From NCBI GenBank assembly GCA_005765155.1, contig VCCP01000006.1, positions 2,926,501 to 2,990,500 of the forward strand: DNA of 64,000 bases, given 5' to 3'. Below the pieces are notes generated by a model that worked only from the letters and a program-made list of their open reading frames with translations, did not search any database and had not been told where the DNA came from. This stretch comes from Zelopaecilomyces penicillatus (Eukaryota; Ascomycota; Sordariomycetes; Hypocreales; Pseudodiploosporaceae). This document shows, in pieces, positions 12,718 to 25,143 of the stretch (the stretch's first letter is position 1; every line of letters starts with the position of its first letter). The translations under genes were made by a program, and so were the position numbers.

Positions 12718-13551
12718 TGGGAACTTTAGTAATGAAGGAATATTCTCTCATCACATACCTACCTAGGATTAGAGTTTGGTAGAGCAAAGCACAACGTATG
12801 GACTCTAAGTTGGTATTAGAGTGTTATGGTAACTTGTCACGCTCGAGGCCCAACACAAGCGACAAGAGTTGGGCTTTTCGGGACATTGAGGACGATGGTT
12901 ATTGTCTGCGTATCCTAGTCTGTGCAAACCTCACTAGATGGGTGCACTAGGCAACACATTGACCCAGCTGTAAGAAATATCAAGATCGAGATTCTTTCTT
13001 CCTGATTAGGATTCCCGTGCGCACAAACTGAACAAAAAGTGCGGAATAGTAGTAGCGCTGCCTTACCGTTTGACTCATGTAAATCCTGTGACTCATCTTA
13101 TGCTGCAGCTTCGCAATTTTACAAGAGCACCGAGCTAGGTACGTATGCACGCGGCGAATGGCTGATAGCCACTACCAACTTGGAAACAAGGCTGAAGAGT
13201 TCGGGCCCTTCCTCTGTCTATGGTTCCGATCTTGTCCATTCCGGAAGAGGGAAGCGGACGATTAGAGACTCCTCCCTGCAACCCAAATAAGGCAGAGCGC
13301 AATGGGAGACTCGGGCACAGCCCCTCTAAAGTTGGTAATACTAACCCACCTACTATTACCAGGTACTTAGGTATAGTAAGCTTGCGTAGTAAATAACCTG
13401 GAATACTAGGTACCTAGTTAGTGGGAATACACCCTTCTTTTCCTGTTTCCCTTTTCCCACTTGCCTCTATAAAAAGTTCTACCTCAACACCTCACTGAGT
13501 GACTTTATATCTCAACCTCTCTTCCATCATCTTCCCAGTGTTCTCGCAGCT
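12718..13551. other. Intergenic region with promoter of the glycosyltransferase gene
   Basis: No gene seen. A 12 bp palindrome CTAGGTACCTAG lies at 13406-13417. A TATA-like TATAAAAAG at 13468-13476 is 76-84 bp before the ATG at 13552 and is followed by a CT-rich initiator stretch; this is a good candidate core promoter for the downstream gene. Confidence 0.55.
13468..13476 (+). promoter_or_regulatory. Probable TATA box of the glycosyltransferase gene
   Basis: TATAAAAAG placed about 80 bp upstream of the start codon, followed by pyrimidine-rich leader sequence, matches the usual layout of inducible fungal promoters. Confidence 0.5.
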
Positions 13552-14781
13552 ATGGAAATGCCATATTACCCAATTCCAGAGGGGCTGGAGGCCATTCCGC
13601 ACCATCTTCTCGACCTTCGTTCGGATGACGAGGTTGACTATGACATTCTCAACCCCAGGCCGGTATCAAATGACAAGAATATCTGGTTTTTTTGGAACAC
13701 TGGATTTGCCAGTATGCATCCTTACACGCAGCGCTCTGTGCGCACCTGGCACCGTCGCTTCTCCAAGTTAGGATGGACCGTTCGTGTCATTGACCTTGAG
13801 CCACTCTCGCCACTCAATATTGCCAAATTCTTAGATATCAAAGATGCCAACACTTTCCCACAGGCTTTTATTGATGGAACCATTTCTGGCTCATACGCCA
13901 TGCAACACACATCGGATTTGGTTCGGTTCCCACTACTTCTCAAGTATGGTGGCGTGTATACCGACGTGGGAATGATACAAATCGGAAATCTGGACCGTCT
14001 ATGGAATGAAACCATTGGCAATCCGAACTCCCCGTTTGAAGTTTTGTCATACAACGCTGGTGGGGTTGAAGAACGCGCCCTGACCAATTACTTCTTGGCA
14101 TCTAGACGGAATAATCCCTTTTTCGAACGATGCCATCTACTTTTGCTTGCTCTATGGGCCGCCGAAGGTGGTAAAGTTAGCACTGAGGGGATGCATACCA
14201 GCCCTTTGCTCAAGGGTATCCCGCAAGTAAAAGAGAGCTTTTCATTTGAGGAGAATGGGAGAATTTTTACAATTGAAGAGACAAAACGTCTTTTAGCAGA
14301 CTACCTTATTCAATGCCAGGCCATTACCATGGTTATGGGTCTTGTTGATAGCGAGGGCGACTGGGACGGGCCGAAGTATGTTGCGGAGCATATATATGCT
14401 ATTGACTACATGGTTGGCTCACAACTGATCAACGACATAACCTCCTGGAACGGGCCCAGGCAGTTTGAACTGATGTCACTTACGTTCCAAAAGATTGCGG
14501 AATCAGAGACGGAAGATCAAGAATTTGCACGAAGCATTGTTGAGTCCTGTTTGCAGAAGAGCTTTGGCTTCAAGTTGGCTCATGGCTTAATTGTGAGGGT
14601 ACTGGGAGAAACGCTGGGTTCTTTGTGGAAGAAGAATACTGACTCTGACAACGTGCCTGGAACTTATGCACATTGGCTGCGACAGGCTGCATTGTATTGG
14701 GATCAGAAGATATCACCTCCCAGGTTAGATTTTCAAGTCATGAAACCATTCAAGGTAGGGCCACTTTTGAGGAATGACTAG
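13552..14781 (+). CDS. Glycosyltransferase-like protein (capsular polysaccharide synthesis / GT32-like fold)
   Basis: Single-exon gene of 409 residues, with no signal peptide or membrane segment apparent at the N-terminus. Near 44-70 it has NIWFFWNTGF followed by RSVRTWHRRF, and at 120-138 HTSDLVRFPLLLKYGGVYTD. This is the S-D-x2-R-x3-L-x2-YGG-x2-D signature of the capsule-synthesis (Caps_synth) and GT32 DXD-type glycosyltransferases, which transfer sugar from a nucleotide sugar. In those families a second Asp normally follows the first to bind Mn2+. Here the sequence is YTDVGM, so the DxD motif is incomplete (see findings). Substrate unknown. Neighbouring genes are unrelated, so context does not help. 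Start chosen at the first ATG after the TATA-like element; an in-frame ATG two codons later would differ little. Family moderate to good; activity uncertain. Confidence 0.8.
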   Translation: MEMPYYPIPEGLEAIPHHLLDLRSDDEVDYDILNPRPVSNDKNIWFFWNTGFASMHPYTQRSVRTWHRRFSKLGWTVRVIDLEPLSPLNIAKFLDIKDANTFPQAFIDGTISGSYAMQHTSDLVRFPLLLKYGGVYTDVGMIQIGNLDRLWNETIGNPNSPFEVLSYNAGGVEERALTNYFLASRRNNPFFERCHLLLLALWAAEGGKVSTEGMHTSPLLKGIPQVKESFSFEENGRIFTIEETKRLLADYLIQCQAITMVMGLVDSEGDWDGPKYVAEHIYAIDYMVGSQLINDITSWNGPRQFELMSLTFQKIAESETEDQEFARSIVESCLQKSFGFKLAHGLIVRVLGETLGSLWKKNTDSDNVPGTYAHWLRQAALYWDQKISPPRLDFQVMKPFKVGPLLRND

Positions 14782-15234
14782 GGTATTGAGGAATTTTAAC
14801 GTAAATCTCAATATACTACGTTTCTAAATTTCATATTAGGTAACTAAAAAGACTCTGTCTTATCAGAACTCCCAACTAAGGAGCAATGGCTCATCATCCA
14901 CACAAGTTTTCAATTAATTGTGCCCATTTACTAATCAAGGTATCATGTAGTTCCTGAGAAAACATGTTAATGAAGTAGGGAACCGCCCATTTCTTAACTA
15001 TTTAAATTATTCATTTTCTATCTATGTAGGTAAGAGGATATATGCTATATTGACCACATCCATGATCCTATGTTTACGTGTTGGAACAAATACGAATGTA
15101 AAAGAAATATCATGATATGCACCCCCACCCACGTTCTCGCTATTTTCCAATAATACAACTACAGAAGATCCAAAACTCAAAGTACATAAATAGTAACTTT
15201 GAGTGAGATCCAGAAACCGCCAAGACCCCAAATG
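14782..15234. other. Convergent 3' intergenic region
   Basis: AT-rich interval between two convergent genes, expected to hold both 3' UTRs. No coding frame or RNA gene is seen. Confidence 0.6.
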
Positions 15235-16651
15235 TTAGCCGTTCCTCCAGCTTTGTCCTTGTGTCAAACCATTATGGTTATTCTGAGGAATGGCCCGAGG
15301 GCCTCCATCGTCCAGTGAGGGCAATCCTATTGAATCTCGAATAATATGCGTTTTCGAGGAACGCAATGTGGCTGGAGCCGGAGCAATTGATCCCAGGTTG
15401 GACTGTGTTCCTTGACTTAAGGTGCTATAATTAGCTCGAAGGTCCATTGTTCCGATATCGAATCGTTTTGAACAGCCGTCTTCCATGTGCCTAAGTTGCC
15501 GATGGAGTTAGCTAAGAGCAAAATATGTTGGCATATCTTGCGTTTGTTGAAACCTACCTCCGCAAAGTGTCCTTTCTCGCAAAAAATCTACCACAATAGT
15601 CGCACTTGTGGTTTCGCTCCTTCATATGGACGCTTTGGTGATGTCGCTGAAGGTCTGTTTTGCGAACGAATTTCTTGTTACAGCCCTCGAGAGGACATTG
15701 GAAGGGGTATTCCCGCTTGTCATCGTGAGTCTCCAGGTGCGATTTATAATTATAGCTGCGACTGAAGAATTTGCCACAACCCGGGACATCACATTCGAAA
15801 TTTGCGTCTTCTTTTGTCGTATGTTTCCGTGGCTGCCGTCGAGCTCGAGCCACACTTGAAGAAGAAGGCAACGCATCCTGAGAAGGAGATGGAGAATAGG
15901 AAGCTGGAGTACCATAGGTTTCATCTATATCCATGTCTTGCTTATCCCATTTAGCCACATGGTTGTCGACAAGGCACGGCTGGCCTGCAATTCCAGAAAA
16001 ATTGAAATCTTGGGTGTTGTAGACCGTCTGCAGACTGGAGTCCGTTGAATATGGGTAGTGGTTGTACGGAATCTGGATTCCAGCCCTATAGGACGTGACT
16101 CCGCTGCCTTGTGTTTGACTTGGGATGTAGCTCGGAGAATGACCAAGCAAATCTCGGGTGGGTAGAGAGTATGGGATTCTGGTCCTGTCAGAATCAACAA
16201 ATACAGTAGAAGCCCCTGATGATGGAATTTCTCGATCCAGAAGTGGTACATTATACCCACCAGCCTCTCCCTGGGCCGTGTATGGTTCTGGAAAAGGTTC
16301 GTTCTCAGCAAGATGATTATAGTCAGCGGGTACCATATTTGGCGCTGTGAGCGGTGTCGAAGTTGCGAAGGCGGCAGCTATGACCTCCGGGTCACTCCAT
16401 AGAGGCTGGCTCATACTGATAGGTGGAAATAGTGAGCAAGACTCCTTCACCAGCTCGGGCACCGATGACTGGTCCAACGATGAGTTGGGTAAGGAATAAA
16501 AGTGGTGAAAGGCCTGGACGGAATGAGGGGAATGACCAGTTCTTGATGACTCTAAAGAATTGCAACATCCAAAAGTGCTGGATGGCGATGCAGGATAGTC
16601 TTGCCGTGATGACGCCGGCGAGGTGGTAAGTGAAGGTGGGCTGAGATTCAT
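15235..16651 (-). CDS. C2H2 zinc-finger transcription factor
   Basis: Nuclear DNA-binding regulator, target unknown. Exons 16651-15558 and 15490-15235 (intron 15491-15557, GTAGGT...TAG) give 449 residues. The first 280 residues are Ser/Pro/Tyr-rich and disordered-looking, as in activation domains. A basic patch RARRQPRKH precedes three fingers at about 285-375: C-x4-C-x12-H-x3-H (CDVPGC), C-x4-C-x12-H-x4-H (CPLEGC) and C-x2-C-x12-H-x4-C (CDYC...HMEDGC). The last finger is split by the intron and ends in Cys. A tail of about 75 residues follows. The open frame extends 5' to a stop near 16850 but has no ATG before 16651, so an upstream coding exon is possible. A gene-free region of about 10 kb lies upstream. 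I do not recognise a named orthologue. Confidence 0.85.
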
Positions 16652-17705
16652 GTCGAGAGGTAGCGTGGCTGAAGAGAAGTCGTGGTGTGAATAGCCCCTG
16701 CAGATCAAGCTTGCCTCGGTTTGAGGATGTGTCCACAATGTTGATGTTTTCGAACTGATCACGGTGGATCGAGCCAAATGCTTGACGTTTTTGATATGAA
16801 AGTCAGGTAAGGAACAACGGAGGGGGGCCGGTCTTCGTAGTAAAGATCAACAAGAAGAGCTACAGGCTACTTGCATTTTCAATAGAAAAAGTAGATATTG
16901 TTGAATAGCAAGGGAAAAGAAGTCGAATAGAATAAATAGACGGGTTGAGTAGTTGCAGGAGAAGAAAGCGGGCAGCTCGCCGGGGTGGTGGAGCAGGAGT
17001 GAGACTTATTGGTTGTTCTAGAAGCAAAGGTATTGGGAAACCCCTTAAAGGCTCGAATGAAAGACTGATTTTTGGGTGTTCGCCTGATGAAGATTGAAAA
17101 GTGTGGCGGTTGGCAGACAAGACGTTTTGCGGGATATGGAACCAGGAGCGGGAGGGTCATGTACTACATGCGAGATGTGCAGCCACGGTGATGTACACCG
17201 TAGCATTGGAACTGATTTGCCAGAGGCAAAAACACCTCACTGCTAGCACACGCCACATATGCACACAGTGGCGAGGACAGAGATCGAGGGGGTGGGAGTA
17301 GGTGTCCAATGCTGTGACTTGTGAGGCGTGTATGTACATCACAAGTGCAGCGTCACAGCGCGTGGGAGTCGGTGCCGTTGAATGAAAGCTTGCGGCGAGT
17401 GGACCTGCTGAGATAGATCCAAAGCGGCCTACAGACTACACAACTGAATCACTGCCAATTAGGAGAGGAAACTAGAGAGACTACTACGTATGTGGACTGA
17501 CACGAGCTGTGTGGTAGTTTAGCAAGCAGGGGAACGGAGGTATACCGAGTCTGTGTTCATCAACATCGCAATGAAAAATTAGCACTAGCACTAATCAAAG
17601 ACTCCCGCCGCTGCCACGACCCTTGCTACTACTAGTACTACAACTACGACTACGCAGTATTACCTTAAGAACAATTGTCGTGCGAAGGGGAGGGGAGAGG
17701 TGGAA

Positions 17706-17724
17706 GGGGGGGGGGGGGGGGGGG
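17706..17724 (+). repeat. Poly-G run of 19 bases
   Basis: Uninterrupted G tract. It may form a quadruplex or be a length-variable assembly artefact. Confidence 0.9.
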
Positions 17725-20700
17725 CTTGACAGGGGTTCTGGCCGTGGCTAGTCCAGAGTCTGGCGAAGGATTGGGCTGCGTCAACATGGATCCTGTTGAG
17801 AGAGCCAAGTGGCCACGTCCAGATTGGCATGGTCACTAGTGAAATATGCAGCCTTGACAATGATGTTGGGGCAGTTGATGATGCTGAGACAGCACGTTGG
17901 TTTACTAGGTGTGCCTGGATTCTGCCTTATGCTGAATGTTGCAACGGCCCACATGTGGTGTCTATCATGGCCAACCCGGTAGTTGCTTTTGTGCCATGCA
18001 CTGAGCTACTGAGGAAGATTGGTGGTCTCTCAGAAGGCGGCCAAAGCTAACCCTTTGAGCATCCAACCCCTTGTAATGTCGGATGGCATCAACGAATGAA
18101 TAGCTCAGATGCTCCATGGATGCAACTACCGGTCCGTTGGTGGTTGTTGCTTGCCCCTTCGAAGTTGGTGTCAATGCCTGTGGTTCATGTTTCGCTGGCG
18201 GACCTGCAATTACCTCTAAGCTGATTAATCTGTAGTACTGTGTGTAAGATAAGTTTCAAGTACACTTTTTCTTGCCAACTCAAGTTTTCGGCCGAGGTAC
18301 TAATGCATGGTGCTTTTACTTGCTCACTCAAAACTTCTGTCCCCCTCTGCCTTGATCCGACAAGTAGTGTGTTTGAGCCTTGCTGCCTGCCGGGCATATG
18401 CCATGATGGCTTTGCATGACAGGGTCGGTCGACCCAGATCACCCATAAAGAGACTCGGATGGCTCCGACTGAGATGACAAGTAGATGTGTCGGGTCGTTC
18501 CCGCATTAAACACGCGGCATTGGCGAGTCATCTGCTTCGTACCTTGCTACTCCGGATCGTTTTAGAGCCGTTCGTAAACCCAAACGTGCGTGTCGTTGTC
18601 ACCGCCACCGCCGCCGCCACCACCGCCCGTTATAGTGATGTTGCAGCTGTTGCTGTTGCTGCTGCTGGTCCTACACAGTGGTATCAAAAGGCGTTGACGT
18701 TAAGCAAATCATTCTATGCTTGGGCTTATTGATATTGGAGAGCTGTTCAACCCGAAGGTCGCATTTGTGGTACAAGGAAATTATACGTAGACTGGCAACC
18801 TTTCAGGCACGCTCCTAGCTAATAGCCGCTGAAGCACAAGCCGGTTGGAGCTAGACAAAGGTTAACGATACCCTTTCCATGTCCAAACAGCTGTTGTAAT
18901 CGCCCGCCTGGACAAGTTATTACTAGGTACATACCATGATCGACCCCCCTCCCCCTCCCCTCCGCCCAGGGGACGCTAACCTTGGCAACGATCCATCATC
19001 CAGCCCTGCTCCTCCTGGCGCGCCCCTCTTGCAAAGCATCCCCCACTCGCCGCTCAGGGACAAGGACAGGGATAGTCTAGCTAAAATGCCACAGATGGAT
19101 GGTGCACAGAGGCGTTGGTGAGTCGGAAGTCGCATGCCAATGCTACATGAGATGGGGTGGGGAGGGGGGGCTTTCAAGTCGTTCGCTGCAGGCTTGTAGG
19201 GCATTAGGCGCTATACGCGTGTGATGGAAAATTCAAACCTGCGGTGGCCGGCGGTGGCCATTATGGTCCGTTATGCACGCCATTGGCAAGTTCCTGACGC
19301 CAAGATGTCTTGTCGTTGCGCATCTTGACAGCCCCGGTGTTTTTCGGGGCAGCTGGCATACACGTAGTGTAGCAAGCAATTAATACCTGTAACCCGGGTG
19401 CTGTGAGCGCCGTCTCAGTCACTAACTTCCAATTCCCTTAGCACCTCATGAAGGAAGCGGCTTTCGGTGGACATGCCCGGTGTTGTAGCACCAAATGCCT
19501 CTGGGCTCATTTAGCACCTGTGAATCCGTCCGCGCTCTACGTCACTGAATTCGTCTTGATGCCGGAAAGAATAATCAAGCAAAACTGCGAAGCAGCTTTG
19601 TGGAAGGTGCCAACCTTTCGCGGAGCGTAGCCTCTAGATTTGCTTTCCTTACATAGGCAGGCAGTAATAATTATGGGATGTTCAAACCGCTAAGCCACCA
19701 CAGTCACTAACCACAGTGAAAACACTGGTGAGCAATTTGTCAGTTTTGCTTGTCCTTAGGAGCGCTGCTCCGAGCGTGCATTGGACTTGTTTATTGAGAT
19801 GGCCACGCACCTATCGACTCCATGTTAGGGATGCATACCTACAAAACAAACCTGCTGCAATTCCCAGCGGCTTGTCGTTCGTGCCCCTCCTCCCAGGGCA
19901 AGAATAGATTCTGATCCTTCGTAGAAGCTCATCTCAGTGCGGACAGCGCTAACACAAATAGGCCGAGGCATGCTGGGATTTGGGCGACCAAGCAAGCCAC
20001 AAACAGGGTGCTTGAGGTGCTCCTATCCGGCCTCCTAGTTACACCTTATAACAGATAGTGACCAGAGCTGGATCAGCCACATCCATTATTGCCTACGGGT
20101 AGGTACCTTATTGTGATCATCCTGCACGCACCTACCTGGGTGTAATTGCAGCATCGGTGCGACTGGACACGTTTTGCTAGTCTTTCATGCATTTCGCCGC
20201 AGTGAAGCATTATGTGGTGGTGCTTGGGCGTGTACCCCATCTGCCGGGACAGCCTAGCCATATGTACAACGCTAGGCCAGGTTTCCCCTTGAATACCTAC
20301 AGGTACCAGTCCCACGGATAACTTCTCAACTTGCCAAACAAGCCAAGGTACTAATATCTGTTACCAGACGAACCATACCAGTGCCTAGATGTTGTCCACG
20401 GTGGTGTTTGGCGAGCACGGGATCTGCGATAACGCCACCACCCAAGCCTCGTGTATTATTAGTGCATGAGCGGGCTTCGGACCCGAATGACTGAGGAGTT
20501 TGCCGCTTTGGGTGTAGCCATCATCAAAACGCGGCGCTCAGAGAAACCTGTGTGGAAGTACCTAGTTATGCTTGAAGTGGCCATGCCCAAAGAAAGTGCG
20601 TCGTGATTTACCTACACTTTCTACACTGACAATTAGAGATGTTACTGCCAAGCCAAGGTTGATAACCCATTGCATCCTCGTGTCCAATAAAAGCTGCGCT

Positions 20701-21436
20701 ATTATTCCTACAGAACAAACCCAGCTACTCAATAAGTCAATTGTCGCTGGAACAGTTGCATTTAACTTACAGCTTGTGCCGAGGCTCCACCCAATCAGTG
20801 CTGTAGTCTACCTTGGCATCGTTGCTTTTGTGTTTTTAAGACACAGTACGCCATTGTGTAGAGTTAGATCTTTTGGCTTGGGCTTTGTTGTTTTCATCGC
20901 ACTACTACGTAATCATACACTCTACATGCCAACCATCATCATCATCTTACACTGGCGATATGAACACCCGCTCGAGCGCCTCTTCAAAACTCGCTACATA
21001 GTATTTGTACAAGACATAACATCAACTGGGTCGTGAACCCCCAAATCCAAACCCCAACCCCCACACCAGCTCCGAAAGGAGCGCCGAGCACATCCAAGCT
21101 ACGGCACCAAACTAGGTATGGCACCATACTTGGGCCCCCCCTTCTTCTCCATGTGTCTGTTTATCTCAGCATCTGAGTGCTGTGGTCGCCCAACGGGTCG
21201 TCCGTCACGGACATCCATCTCTTTTGGCTCTAGGTGTAATTGAGCTGCCCACCCCCCGGAGCATGCAGGCAGATGGGGTTGGCTTACAAAAGCCCCGAAC
21301 ACCAATCCATGTATTGGCGGAGCCTGAAGCCGGCTCTGCAACGGCAAATTCCGGGCGCTGCCGACGCACGCCGAATCTACGTATACAACTACGCGCGCGG
21401 GAAACGAAGCATTTACCGAAGAATTCCCGTTGAAGC

Positions 21437-21463
21437 GGTGTGGTGTGGTGTGGTGTGGTGTGG
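21437..21463 (+). repeat. GGTGT pentanucleotide microsatellite
   Basis: About five tandem copies of GGTGT in non-coding sequence. Minisatellite-like, with no sign of function. Confidence 0.9.
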
Positions 21464-23611
21464 TTCTCTACCTGTAACACACATAGATATCCAGACCACC
21501 TATTGTGCCATGAAAACTCATCAAATTCAGAAAAGACGCTTTAGCGTCGCACCACCAAGAAATCAAAGGGAGTTTGAACTCGAATCTTTTTCTAAGGCGT
21601 GAATTGACTATGAGCTGCCGGCAAAACGGACAACAAGCAAAATACAATAGAACATCTTATTCCAAACTTGACGAGTTTCTAGGTAGTAAATGTTCTTGGC
21701 ATTATACTATTTCCTCCAACGGGTAGGCACAAACGTTAAATTTAGTCGCTACCTAGAGTATCTGATGATATAACGTAGTATAGGTACCTAGTAAGGTAAG
21801 GTATTTAGGCAAGGTACCTTGAACAAATCCATTCATGGTTTTCTTTGACTCTTGCGCAAGGAAAACCAAGTCGCATAGCATGCAAGGGGTTCTTTCCCAG
21901 TGGTAAAGCGCAAGGACATGCAAGATGGCAATCATGTCATCGCCGTTTGTTTTTCCCCTTCAGTGAAAACCACCCACCCCCGTTGCTTCCCTTCCATGTT
22001 TCTGCCTCCAAGTTCGTCCCTCTTGAACTACCTAGGGCCGCGCTAAGAAATTAGTATTATGGAGTTTACGTATCCAAAGGGATGACAGACATGGGCATTG
22101 ACAGCCGAGAGCCTGTCGGTCGCCGATGCCAAGCACCATTCAAACTGCCGACATCCAGGATCGCCGCCCGACTGACGATGGCGCCCGATAGGCCCAGAGC
22201 CAGGCGACTTGGCAGGCTGATGAACATATTGGCACTAATAATCATTCAACTATACGGGCAGCCGACCGAGGGAACCACGAGCTCGTGAGACATGGGTCGA
22301 CAGGACGACACCCACAGTCAGTCTGTCCACCCTCCCGTTTTCTCTTCATTTCTCTACCTACTCAGCTTGGGTGGCTTTTTGCAAGCAAAAATTGGCCATG
22401 GCTGTTTCTCACTTAGAGAACGCCATGTGGCCAGAGTAGCAGAGTTCGACGTGATAGTTTGGCTACAATCCTCAAACTGAAGGCTGCAACAACATCTCAA
22501 TACTAATAAACATGAGCAAGCTGGCTGCTAAGCCTACCAATTCGGTAGCGTGCATTAGCTTCTACCTCCCCCCCTTTCCCATTGCTAGACACCTTGGAAT
22601 GATTCTAATCCCCTAATTTTTGGGTATCCGATGCTTCTGCCGAATATTCTTTCTAGATGGTGCTAACGGCATGAGCCGGGAAACCAAGTGCCGACTAAAG
22701 TCAGATCCTTCTCCATCCCGACGTGACCGGCTCGGGTCCGAAGGAAGATCTGGGTTTGTCTCACCATGCTGCGGAAGACATTGATACGCCCAGACCAAAC
22801 GGCACAAATGCAGAGATGTAACGTAAAAATGACGGTAGATCGTTTGGCATCAATGGGAGCATTAAATCGTGCACCTTGGTGCATTTTCAGCGTTTAGCTT
22901 CATTGCATGCGCCAAAGTAGAATTGAGTAAAAGTCGTCCAGAAAGTATAACTCCATAGTTGATGATGATACTAATACCGACTCTTTGAGAACCTGCCCAT
23001 TGCCTCGAGCCTGTCTGAAGAGAACTAAAGCTATCTCCCTTCGTTGCACGACTTGAAGACCAATTTGGCATTCAATGCACATCACATGTCATTCCTTTGC
23101 TTCTTAAGGTGGTTGCTGGGCACTTGGATGTACATGTAAACCCATGAAATGGAAAATTGGTTGACATTTGAAACACGACTGACTCATGTCTTGAGAGCTG
23201 TTCAGCCTTGTAGTCCTGTCTCCTCACCTGGTTGTATTTCCTATTACTTGTAACACGGACCGACACTCTAAACCAGGGTCGGTTTTGCATCGCCCATGCC
23301 AGCAATATTGTATATTTCTAGACTAATTATATGGAACACACACTGAACCATCTATTGTGCATGGTTGGTCTGTACTGCGGATCCACGCAATTCAGGGGTA
23401 TATATGCAGTCAGCTCTAGCCTTTTCACTTCAATACATCGACATATTGCCATGAATCTGTGCAAGTCTGAGCGAAACGTGTTCATCATTTGAGCTATATG
23501 CGTAAGACAGATGAGTTGATGGAATCAGTGAGGTTCGTGACTCAAATTACACAGCCCATCAAAGGACGACGAGGGGCTTTCAGGGCTTTTGGGATCGGAG
23601 TTTTTGTTCTT

Positions 23612-23638
23612 TCTTTGAACAGCCATGCTGTTCAAAGA
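23612..23638. repeat. Perfect 12 bp inverted repeat with 3 nt spacer
   Basis: TCTTTGAACAGC and its reverse complement are separated by CAT. The hairpin would be stable in RNA. It lies in the gene-free region and is not tied to any annotated gene. Confidence 0.85.
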
Positions 23639-25128
23639 GATCCTACGCTAAACTGGTTCTGGTGTTCCGGATTCACAATATTAACCTTACCGCCGACGAC
23701 TAAGGAAGTCTGGACATGGAGGCCAACGAAGCGGGCGGTAACAGTGATTGGTAGGGGAGGGGGCAATACAAAAGTCACGTAACAACGCGACTATTTTGTT
23801 TTGCAGTAACGCACCCATCGTTAATAATACCCATGATTTGGAAATGACGCCGGGAACGGTTGGTGTGCTACATTTAGCATCCCATAGATGACGCGGGCCA
23901 CATACGAAATGTGGGAATCCGAAGTCGGTCGTGTTTGATGCGAAGGATTGCAAGTTTGAAACATGTAACTTATATACCCCCCACCTTGGCTGATGGGCAT
24001 GACGTGTATAAGAAAGGGGCGGAATAACCGTTGCGCTTTGCGCTTAAACACAGTACGGAATTTGCGTTCCCATTGCTCCTCTTTGCCTAGGTAGATACAG
24101 GATGTCAATTACTCAATAGGAAGATCCCATGAAGGAGGAGTGATCTCTTGGTGGGCTTTGAGCTGAAGGAACATGGAGCTAATTAACAATAATGTTAAAC
24201 CGGGCTCATTAAGTTGACCAAAAGAGACTAGCCGATAAGTCTCAGCTTTTCTCCAAAACAAGGGCATAGTGAATCGCATGATCCTGGTCATTACTTGGCG
24301 AAAAGGCCTAAACACACCCATAAACATTTGCTATGGGCGATGGTCACGGGCAATCGGAGGATTTTTTTGACCACCTATGTAGGCACCTGCTAATTACTAG
24401 GTGGCCTTAATCTAGTAAGTTGTAGGCCAGTCTTGGCTACCTAAGTAGGTAGGTATGGAGCCGCCGTTACAAATCATAGGTGATATTCTACAGTGATCCA
24501 ACCCGGCGTTACAGCCGTTACCACCGTTACAAGCGAGGTGGTTTTGCTAGTATATCCAAATTCCCGCCCAGTACCATCCGTAACAGGCGCTACAGAAATT
24601 TATTTATTGCCTGTTACTACCTAGCCGGAACTGTTGGTGTTGGTGTTTGAGGTGTTTTGTGTGTACCATGTTTTAGTACCTGCGCTTGTGAGTGAACTTG
24701 CTTTTGTTGTTCGGGGCAGGCAAACAAACATGCAAACCGCCAAGCTCTGATTAAGTCCAACAATCTCCAATAACTCCCTTCACTAATATATCTTTCCCTC
24801 GTATAATATCATCCCTGGGAAATCATGATGTCTCTTGCGTCTTCTTTGCATGATCTAATGCAAGAATCGGATGAGGCGGCCACCAATTGAGCAATAATTT
24901 GGGGGAGGCTAGGCTTGGACCATAAGCTGAGAAAGTTGCCTAGCAGGCTTGTCCGTTTTGATAGAGTACGAGCGACGGGCCTCCTTGTCGTAACTTACAT
25001 TTGAGCACGTCCATGTTGACGTTGTACTTTTTCTTCAACTGGTTAGAACTAGTGGCCCCGAGGCATTGATTGGCCCAAGGATTTTCTAGAGAAGAAAACC
25101 GGGATCAGTCCGAGTTAGCAACTAAAGA

Positions 25129-25143
25129 GGGGGGGGGGGGGGG
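25129..25143 (+). repeat. Poly-G run of 15 bases
   Basis: Second long G tract in the same gene-free region; a third run of 10 G lies at 37797-37806. Confidence 0.9.

Noticed and set aside
16652..16777. Upstream extension of the zinc-finger gene reading ARSTVISSKTS
   Set aside because: Begins at TTG and no ATG is in frame before the upstream stop, so ATG at 16651 was used; an unseen 5' exon is still possible.
20572..21036. 154-codon open frame in the gene-free zone
   Set aside because: Begins at TTG with no early ATG; composition is unlike a protein domain; no splice or promoter context.
21240..21602. 120-codon frame
   Set aside because: Begins at TTG and crosses the GGTGT microsatellite, which gives VWCGVVWCG-type reading.
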